This document shows, in pieces, positions 57,797 to 64,000 of a stretch of DNA of 64,000 nt. Made by a program: the position numbers and the translations under genes. The DNA lies in contig NZ_BMML01000006.1 in NCBI RefSeq assembly GCF_014645815.1, forward strand, positions 418,587-482,586, given 5' to 3'. Numbering within the stretch: position 1 is the first letter of the stretch; the number at the start of each line of letters is the position of its first letter. The notes under the pieces were generated by a model. The model worked only from the letters and a program-made list of their open reading frames with translations. It had not been told where the DNA came from and made no database searches. Origin of the DNA: Streptomyces fuscichromogenes. GTDB taxonomy: Bacteria > Actinomycetota > Actinomycetes > Streptomycetales > Streptomycetaceae.

Positions 57797-60024
57797 CAAC
57801 GTACGTCGGCCGCCGATCGGCCGTCGGCGATTTGGGCCGAGGCCGCCGCCGCCCGCCCCGCTGTCCGTCCCGCCGCTCGTCCCGCCACCCGCGAGGGCCA
57901 CCAGCTCACGTCCCCGAGCAGCAGCATCGCCGACGGCAGGACCATGATCCGGACGACGAAGGCGTCGAGCAGCACGGCAGCCGCGAGGACGAAGCCGATC
58001 TGCTTCATCTCGATGATGTGCAGGAAGACGAAGCTCGCGAAGACCGTCGTCATGATCACCGCCGCGCTCGTCACCACGCTCGCCGACCGGCGGATCCCGT
58101 CGAGCACGGCCTGCCGCGTCGGCACGCCCGCGAGCACCGCCTCCCGGATCCTGCTCACCACGAACACCTGGTAGTCCATCGAGAGCCCGAAGAGGATCAC
58201 GAAGAGGAACAGCGGTACGCGCGATCCGATCGAGCCGGTGGAGCGGAAGTCCAGCAGCCCCTCGGCCCAGGACCCCTGAAAGACCAGGACGAGCAGTCCG
58301 AGCGCCGCCGCCGCGGACAGCAGGTTCAGCACGACGCCGATCAGTCCCAGCACCACCGACCGGAACGCGTACCCGGTCATCACGAAGGTCACGAGCAGCA
58401 ACGCGCCCAGAACCAGCGGGAGTTTGCTGTTCTGGTGGGCGGGATAGTCGGTGTACCGGGCGACGTCGCCGCTCACCGCGGACTCCGCGCCCGCGACCCG
58501 GCCCACGGTCGCGGGCAGGTAGTCCCGGCGCAGGTGGTCGAGGGAGTCGTACGCCTGCGCGGAGTTGCCCAGGTACGGCACGTTCAGTTCGAGGGTGCTG
58601 ATCCGGTGGTCGGCGGAGGTCCGGACGCGCGAGGCGCCGGCGAACAGCGGGTCGGCGTCGGCGCGTCGGGCCAGTTCACGCAGCGCCGCGGCGACCTGGC
58701 CGGAGCGCGCGGCGGCGGCCCGTACGACGACCTGGTGCGTGACGCGTTGGTCCGGGAACGCCTCGTTGAGCCGGTCGTACACGCGCATGGCGGGGATGTC
58801 CCGGGAGTGCGTGTCCCGGCTCATCTCCGTGATCCTCAGCCCGGCCAGCGGGGTGACGAGCGCGAGCAGGGCCAGAACGGAGACGCACAGGGTGGCCAGG
58901 GGGTGCCTGCTCGCGGGCCGCAGCAGCGCGGCCCACACGCGGCCGGCGTCGTCGTCCCGCGTCCGGCGAGCGGGCTTTCCCCTTTCGCTGCGGCGCCGCG
59001 CCCTGCGCTCCTCCCGCTGCCCGAGCTTGACCAGCAGCGCGGGCAGCGCCGTCAGCGAACTGACCACCGCGACCAGGACGACCACGATCGTGCCGGTGGC
59101 CAGCGAGGAGAAGATGACGTCGGCGGCGAGGTACAGCGTCGCGGTGGAGGCCACGACCGCGAGGCCGGACATCACCACCGCCCGGCCGGAGGTCGCCGCG
59201 GCCAGCTCCACCAGCGCCCCGGAACTCAGCCGGCCGCCCGCGCGGGCCCGCTCCTCCCGCTCCCGCTTGAGGTAGAAGAGCGTGTAGTCGACGCCGACCG
59301 CGAGGCCGATCATCAGGATGACGTTCGTGCCGACCCCGGCGTCGGGGGAGAGGTGTGACACCACCATCGACAGCCCGACGGCCGCCGCGATGGACGACAG
59401 TGCGAGCAGCAGCGGCACCCCCGCCATGGTCACGGACCCGAAGACGACCAGCAGGGTGATCAGGGTGATGGGCAGCGTGATCTTCTCCGAGAGCGCCAGG
59501 TCGTCGCCGCGCTGCCGGTCGACCCCCTTGCTGATGGAGGGACTCCCGGTCTCCTCCAGCAACAGCCCGGGATACGCCTTCCCCACGGCCCGGGTCTGCT
59601 CGACCAGCGCGCCGACCTTGTCCTTCGCGTCCAGTTCCGCGCCCTTCAGCGCCACTTCGACCATCAGGATCCGCCGGTCCCGGGACAGCAGCGGGCGGGC
59701 CACCCCCGCGACCTCGGGCAGCCGCCGCATCCGGGCGGTCAGATCGCTCGCGGCGGCCTCGGCCGCGGCCCGGTCGACAGGCACTGACGGTGTCCGAGCG
59801 GAGATCAGCACCTGCTCGGTGGGCCTCCGCTCCAGGTGCCCCTCGGCGGCCATCGCCTCCGCCCGGCCGGCCTCGCCGACCCGGTAGTCGGCCGTCGTCG
59901 CGCTGTGCGTGCCGACGGCGCTGCCGGTCCCCAGGCACAGCACCACGAACACCAGCCAGCCGACGATGGCCCGCCAGGGGTGCCCAGCACTCCAGCGCGC
60001 CATGCGCACAGTGATTGATTTCAT
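57796..60024 (-). CDS. MMPL family (RND-type) membrane transporter
   Basis: 742 residues with ~12 spans in two halves, each span 1 followed by a ~150-residue outer domain. MMPL features: VGVDYTLFYLKREREERARAG near 285-305 (proton-relay Asp-Tyr pair) and, in the second half, FGLSMDYQVFVVSRIREA. MMPL proteins move lipids, siderophores or antibiotics across the membrane. ATG 60024. It leads an operon with a sensor kinase and response regulator, so its level or activity may be tied to envelope or drug signals; an 18-bp palindrome lies upstream. Confidence 0.94.
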   Translation of the reverse strand: MKSITVRMARWSAGHPWRAIVGWLVFVVLCLGTGSAVGTHSATTADYRVGEAGRAEAMAAEGHLERRPTEQVLISARTPSVPVDRAAAEAAASDLTARMRRLPEVAGVARPLLSRDRRILMVEVALKGAELDAKDKVGALVEQTRAVGKAYPGLLLEETGSPSISKGVDRQRGDDLALSEKITLPITLITLLVVFGSVTMAGVPLLLALSSIAAAVGLSMVVSHLSPDAGVGTNVILMIGLAVGVDYTLFYLKREREERARAGGRLSSGALVELAAATSGRAVVMSGLAVVASTATLYLAADVIFSSLATGTIVVVLVAVVSSLTALPALLVKLGQREERRARRRSERGKPARRTRDDDAGRVWAALLRPASRHPLATLCVSVLALLALVTPLAGLRITEMSRDTHSRDIPAMRVYDRLNEAFPDQRVTHQVVVRAAAARSGQVAAALRELARRADADPLFAGASRVRTSADHRISTLELNVPYLGNSAQAYDSLDHLRRDYLPATVGRVAGAESAVSGDVARYTDYPAHQNSKLPLVLGALLLVTFVMTGYAFRSVVLGLIGVVLNLLSAAAALGLLVLVFQGSWAEGLLDFRSTGSIGSRVPLFLFVILFGLSMDYQVFVVSRIREAVLAGVPTRQAVLDGIRRSASVVTSAAVIMTTVFASFVFLHIIEMKQIGFVLAAAVLLDAFVVRIMVLPSAMLLLGDVSWWPSRVAGRAAGRTAGRAAAASAQIADGRSAADVR

Positions 60025-60083
60025 GCCCAACAGCGTTGCTGGCCACGGCAGTCGGTCGACAGAGGTGTCGGGTTGAACTTCAC

Positions 60084-60101
60084 GTCCACCGATCGGTGGA
60101 C
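60084..60101. promoter_or_regulatory. 18-bp perfect palindrome upstream of the MMPL operon
   Basis: gtccaccgatcggtggac is an exact inverted repeat 60 bp before the MMPL start codon. Its size and position suit a TetR-type or response-regulator operator. Confidence 0.65.
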
Positions 60102-60237
60102 CCGGACCCACAGGAAGCCCGCGAGCGACGCGCACGTGTCCTCGGCCAGGCATGCCTGCCCTCCGCGCGGCCCGGCTTCCGAGGCGTGACGGCTACCGGG
60201 GACGTTGCCGGCCGACACCGTTCCGAGGGGGATGCGG

Positions 60238-60780
60238 TCAGAAGCCGACCCGCTCGTAGCGGAGCGAGGTGTAGCCAGAGTTGTCGGAGTAGATCTGCGC
60301 GATGCCGGCGGCCCCGACGGCGTCGACCCGTCGGGCCTGCAGCCGGATCGTTGTCGGCCCGCCGACTCTGATCAGCTCGCTGATCGGTGCGGTCTGGTTG
60401 CCGCCGGCGGTGGCGTCGCCCGCGTTCAGGTTGATGATCTGGTACACGAGCCGCTCGCTCTGCGGCAGCTCGGCGCCGGAGTTGACGTTCCACAGCCGCG
60501 CGGTGATGTACGTGTTGATGGCCGGAGTGCCCGCGAGGCGTCCGCGGACGTCCGCGTCGAGCGCGTAGGTCCCGGCCCTGGGGAGGGTGATCTCGAGCGG
60601 GGTGTCGGTCCATACCCCGCTCGGCAGGTTGACGGCCGTGTTCAGCTTTGCGATCCCCGCCTTCGCCGGGTGTGCGACCGTTGCCGTGGTCGCGTCGCTC
60701 GGCTCGGTGAACGCGGTCGCGGTGCCGATGAGCAGCGTTGCGGCGACGGCGGCGAGGCTGGTGCGCAGGACTTGTTTCAT
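60238..60780 (-). CDS. secreted beta-rich protein
   Basis: 180 residues. Signal peptide (LRTSLAAVAATLLIGTATAF) and a single beta-sandwich-like domain with alternating hydrophobic strands (TPLEITLPRAGTYALDADVR; YITARLWNVNSG; TIRLQARRVDAVG). No cysteines in the mature part. No family recognised; similar proteins occur singly in Streptomyces. ATG with GGAGGAA just upstream. Confidence 0.75.
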   Translation of the reverse strand: MKQVLRTSLAAVAATLLIGTATAFTEPSDATTATVAHPAKAGIAKLNTAVNLPSGVWTDTPLEITLPRAGTYALDADVRGRLAGTPAINTYITARLWNVNSGAELPQSERLVYQIINLNAGDATAGGNQTAPISELIRVGGPTTIRLQARRVDAVGAAGIAQIYSDNSGYTSLRYERVGF

Positions 60781-61083
60781 GGTTCCTCCCGGACGAAGAC
60801 GATGCGGACATGCCTCCGATAAGGTATGGAACCTGACACAATATGAATGTATTCAACATGCCGGTTGAACGGGTGACAGCGGCTCGCACAGCAGCCGTAC
60901 CGCTCGGCGTCGCCGCGCCGGAGCCCGAGGCCCAGGGCACCCTCTGTCGACGACGCCCATGGGATTTTCATGTGATAGCGCACATTTCGCGCGATAATGG
61001 ACCTAGAGCGGGAGAGCCTCCCCGGAGCGGCCTGACAGGCGGTGACCCGGTCACGGGGGCTCCAGGCAAGGGAAGTGAGCAGG
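60781..61083. other. divergent intergenic region, 303 bp
   Basis: Between the secreted protein (minus) and the SpoIIE protein (plus). Unusually AT-rich at 60820-60865, where tgaat-gt-attca forms a short palindrome and TTGAAT (minus strand) could serve as a -35 box. No gene seen. Confidence 0.45.
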
Positions 61084-63975
61084 GTGTCGGTGGCCTGGGA
61101 CCACATCGGCGGACTCGTTGACGCTCATGAGCGCTTTCTGTCCGGTGCGCAGGTCGAAAGAGACGTACGCGGTCCGATCCTCGAATCCTGGAAGCGATGC
61201 AGGTCAGAAGGGGTCGAGCCGCACGACGTGCTGCTGCCGTACACCCCTGACCTGGAGCTGGACGACCGTCTCATGCGGGCGATCGAGCCGGTGCTCAGGG
61301 ATCTGACCGCGTCGTTCTCCAACATGAGCATGATCGTCGCGCTCTGTGACGCGCAGGCCCGCATGGTCCAGCGGTACGGCGGTGGGCGTCAGCTGCTCCA
61401 GCGCCTCGACGAAATCAACTTCGCCCCTGGTTTCGACGCCTCGGAGCGGGTCGCGGGCACCAACGGTGTCGGCACGGCACTGGCCGGGCGGGGCCCGATC
61501 TATCTCGCCGGCCGTGAGCACTTCTCCGACTGCCTGCAGCCGTTCAGCTGCGCGGGTGCGCCCATCCGCGACCCCCTCAGCGGCCGCATCGAGGCGGTCC
61601 TCGACCTCACCTGTCTGCGCGGCGACAGCGACCCCGCCATGCTGCGACTGGTGCGGGAGGCCGCCCGCGACATCGAGACCCGGCTGCTGGAACAGGCCAC
61701 GGAGCGGGAACGGGCACTGCTCGCCGCGTATCGGCGGGCCTGCCGCGACACGGACGGCTCCGGTGACCGGCCACCGCACTCCCCGCGCGCACTCTCGAGT
61801 TCCGGCCCCGAGCACGGCCGCCTCGGCCGGATCGACCTGGCCGTGCTGCGTGAGAAGGCCGAGGAGCTCCTCGCCACACCGCAGCGCACCCTCGACACGG
61901 TGGCCCTCTCCGGCGGGCGGGAAGCCACGCTGTTGCGCCACGCGGTCACGGGAGCGGCAGGTGAGACGGGCGCGGTCGTCGAGGTCCGGCTCCTGGGCGG
62001 TCCGAGCCTGCGCCATGTCGGACTCACCGCGCCGGCCGAGCCGGGGCGGCCGACCGCGCTGACCGCGACGCCCCTGACCGCCGTGCCGGCGACGCCCTCC
62101 CCGGTGCCGAGGCGGCACGTCCGAGTACTCCCCCGTGCGGTCGGGCCGCCCCCGTCGGCGGCAGCGGCTTCGCCCGCCCTCACCGTGGCCGGCCCGCAAC
62201 CCCGGCCCCGGGCCGGAACCGAGGGGAACGGCAGTGACTCCGGCTCGGCCGACGGCTGGGTGCTGCTCGTCGGCGAGCCCGGCGTCGGCAGGCTGGCCGT
62301 GCTGGCCCGCAAGCGTCTGGAACTGCTGCACGACGCCAGCGTGTGCATCGGAACCACCCTGCACGTCACCCGCACCGCGGAGGAACTGGCGGAGGTGACC
62401 GTCCCCCGGTTCGCCGATCTGGTGGTCGTCGACCTGCCCGACTCCGTGCTGCTCGGTGACGAGCCCGAGCCGCTCGGCGGACAGACGCCGCTGCGCCGGG
62501 TCGCGCTGGGCACCGTGCGCGAGGAACTGCCCGTGTACGGCGTCGGCGACCCCGTCCAGTACGTGCCGTCCACCCCACAGGCCCGCTGCCTGGAGACCGG
62601 GCAACCCGTACTCGAACCCGTCCTGGCCGACGCCGAGGGCTGGATCGCCCAGGAACCGGCACGGTTCGGCCGGGCGCTCTCGGTGGGCATCCACTCCCTG
62701 ATCACGGTGCCCCTGCGGGCCCGCGGCACGATCCTCGGCGTGGCGAGCTTCTACCGCTCCGAGAAACCCGCCCCCTTCGAGGACGACGACCTGTCCCTGG
62801 CCCAGGAACTGGTCGGCCGGGCCGCGATCTGTATCGACAACGCCCGCCGGTACACGCGTGAGCACAACACCGCCCTGGCGCTGCAGCGCAGCCTGCTGCC
62901 CCGCGGGCGGCCGGAGCAGAACGCCGTCGAGGCCGCCTACCGGTATCTGCCCGCGCAGGCCGGAGTGGGCGGCGACTGGTTCGACATCATCCCGCTGTCC
63001 GGCGCCCGGGTGGCACTCGTCGTCGGCGACGTGGTCGGCCACGGTCTGCACGCCGCCGCCACCATGGGCCGGCTGCGCACCGCCGTGCACAACTTCTCCG
63101 CCCTGGAGCTGCAGCCCGACGAGCTCCTCACCCAGCTGGACGACCTGGTCGGCGGCCTCGACCCGGCTGAGCCATGGTCGGTGGAGCCCGGTCACCCGGA
63201 CCCCGGAATCGTCGGCGCGACCTGCCTGTACGCCGTGTACGACCCGGTGTCCCGGCGGTGCACCCTCGCCCGTGCCGGGCACCCCCAGCCCGCGGTGGTC
63301 GGACCCGACGGGTCGGTGGAGTTCGTGGACCTGCCCTCGGGGCCGCCGCTGGGGCTCGGCGGCATGCCGTTCGGGACCGCCGAACTGGAGCTGGCCGAGG
63401 GCAGCCAACTGGTTCTCTACACCGACGGTCTGGTCGAGGACCGGTGCCGTGACATCGACGCCGGCCTGCACAAGCTCCGCGCCGTCCTGGCAAGCGCCGA
63501 CCGGGAACCGGAGGACACCTGCGACGCGGTCCTGGACGCGCTGCTCCCGGCCCGGCCGGCCGACGACGTCGCCCTGCTGGTCGCCCGCACCCGCGCGATG
63601 GGCTCCGACCAGGTCGCCCAGTGGGACCTGCCCAGTGATCCGGCGGTCGTCTCCCGCTCCCGTGCGGCGGTCACCGCCCAGCTCACCGCCTGGGGGCTGG
63701 ACGAGCTGGCCTTCGCCACCGAACTGGTCGCCAGTGAGCTGGTCACCAACGCCATCCGGCACGCCGTCGGCCCGATCCGGCTACGGCTGCTCCGCGATCG
63801 CGCCCTCATCTGCGAGGTCTCGGACGGCAGCAGCACGCTGCCCCGGCTGCGCCGCGCCAGGAGCGAGGACGAGGGCGGGCGCGGTCTCTTTCTCGTCGCC
63901 CAGCTCACCGAACGGTGGGGCACCCGCTACACCGGCGAAGGAAAGACCATCTGGACGGAACTGCCCCTGCCGTGA
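61084..63975 (+). CDS. GAF-GAF-SpoIIE phosphatase-HATPase switch protein
   Basis: About 963 residues. The N-terminal ~210 residues match the sensory GAF of AcoR-type activators (MSMIVALCDAQARMVQRYGG; ERVAGTNGVGTALAGRGPIY); next a ~150-residue Pro/Ala-rich linker region, a second GAF (~400-590), a SpoIIE PP2C domain (GVGGDWFDI near 627, DVVGHGLHAA, YTDGLVEDR) and a C-terminal RsbW-like kinase domain (ELVTNAIRHA near 885, EGGRGLFLV). Such proteins dephosphorylate anti-anti-sigma factors and may bind them too. Several GTG starts are possible; I chose 61084 with GGAAG upstream. No anti-sigma partner adjoins. Confidence 0.9.
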   Translation: MSVAWDHIGGLVDAHERFLSGAQVERDVRGPILESWKRCRSEGVEPHDVLLPYTPDLELDDRLMRAIEPVLRDLTASFSNMSMIVALCDAQARMVQRYGGGRQLLQRLDEINFAPGFDASERVAGTNGVGTALAGRGPIYLAGREHFSDCLQPFSCAGAPIRDPLSGRIEAVLDLTCLRGDSDPAMLRLVREAARDIETRLLEQATERERALLAAYRRACRDTDGSGDRPPHSPRALSSSGPEHGRLGRIDLAVLREKAEELLATPQRTLDTVALSGGREATLLRHAVTGAAGETGAVVEVRLLGGPSLRHVGLTAPAEPGRPTALTATPLTAVPATPSPVPRRHVRVLPRAVGPPPSAAAASPALTVAGPQPRPRAGTEGNGSDSGSADGWVLLVGEPGVGRLAVLARKRLELLHDASVCIGTTLHVTRTAEELAEVTVPRFADLVVVDLPDSVLLGDEPEPLGGQTPLRRVALGTVREELPVYGVGDPVQYVPSTPQARCLETGQPVLEPVLADAEGWIAQEPARFGRALSVGIHSLITVPLRARGTILGVASFYRSEKPAPFEDDDLSLAQELVGRAAICIDNARRYTREHNTALALQRSLLPRGRPEQNAVEAAYRYLPAQAGVGGDWFDIIPLSGARVALVVGDVVGHGLHAAATMGRLRTAVHNFSALELQPDELLTQLDDLVGGLDPAEPWSVEPGHPDPGIVGATCLYAVYDPVSRRCTLARAGHPQPAVVGPDGSVEFVDLPSGPPLGLGGMPFGTAELELAEGSQLVLYTDGLVEDRCRDIDAGLHKLRAVLASADREPEDTCDAVLDALLPARPADDVALLVARTRAMGSDQVAQWDLPSDPAVVSRSRAAVTAQLTAWGLDELAFATELVASELVTNAIRHAVGPIRLRLLRDRALICEVSDGSSTLPRLRRARSEDEGGRGLFLVAQLTERWGTRYTGEGKTIWTELPLP

Positions 63976-64000
63976 CCCCCGGACGCCGCTTCCACATCGA

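Noticed and set aside
1..64000. CRISPR arrays, tRNA or rRNA genes, insertion sequences, prophage or attachment sites
   Set aside because: No regularly spaced repeats, cloverleaf, rRNA motifs, transposase, integrase or flanking direct repeats were recognised. The short tandem repeats at 20337 and 38942 are in coding frames.

Overview
The window is typical Streptomyces (or close actinomycete) chromosome. GC is very high, with strong third-position G/C, many GTG starts and frequent 4-8 bp ATGA/GTGA-type gene overlaps. The gene families also fit: SARP regulators, SpoIIE/RsbW-like phosphatases, snapalysin, DHA2 exporters and many secreted proteins. I see no rRNA, tRNA, CRISPR array, transposase or integrase. 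About 46 intact or window-edge genes and two broken gene remnants are supported.

Layout. 1-12.6 kb is redox metabolism: a cut-off alpha/beta hydrolase, a LysR regulator divergent from an inositol-phosphatase-like gene plus an NmrA-like reductase, a complete P450 operon on the minus strand (ferredoxin, ferredoxin reductase, P450), then a plus-strand run of cyclase-family protein, GMC oxidoreductase, SDR and cytochrome bd oxidase (cydA-cydB). 12.6-15.8 kb holds a GH15 hydrolase, an alpha/beta hydrolase with tandem operators, and the stump of a TetR regulator. 15.8-25.5 kb is a signalling block: two AfsR-like SARP ATPases flank a transmembrane Ser/Thr kinase and a small membrane protein with a related outer domain. 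25.7-38.1 kb is mostly export and secretion: an FG-GAP repeat protein, a DHA2 exporter with TetR repressor, a snapalysin-like metalloprotease, a DUF6518-like membrane protein, an Ig-like repeat protein, small secreted peptides and an Asp-box (sialidase-like) protein.

38.2-48.2 kb is an amino-acid metabolism island with three regulators (two IclR, one Lrp). A plus-strand run encodes a small CutA-like protein, an APC permease, a HAD phosphatase, a cyclase-family hydrolase and Lrp. It converges on a minus-strand operon of homoserine-dehydrogenase-like, aldehyde dehydrogenase and aspartate ammonia-lyase genes. Read as reactions, the latter would turn homoserine into aspartate semialdehyde, aspartate, then fumarate plus ammonia.

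48.3-53.6 kb is the most unusual locus. A secreted three-part pectinase (ricin-type lectin, pectin methylesterase, polygalacturonase) is divergent from a gene that fuses an ECF sigma factor to a zinc-finger anti-sigma-like segment, a membrane span and an extracellular pectate-lyase-type beta-helix. This looks like a membrane-tethered sigma factor that could read pectin outside the cell and control its neighbour. Its 3' end carries an 8-bp tandem duplication that appears to have cut off a C-terminal FG-GAP repeat.

53.6-64 kb holds a HEAT-repeat protein, an MMPL transporter with a coupled two-component system, a small secreted protein and a GAF-SpoIIE-HATPase phosphatase/kinase switch protein. 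Functions are from motif recognition by eye; no database search was possible.
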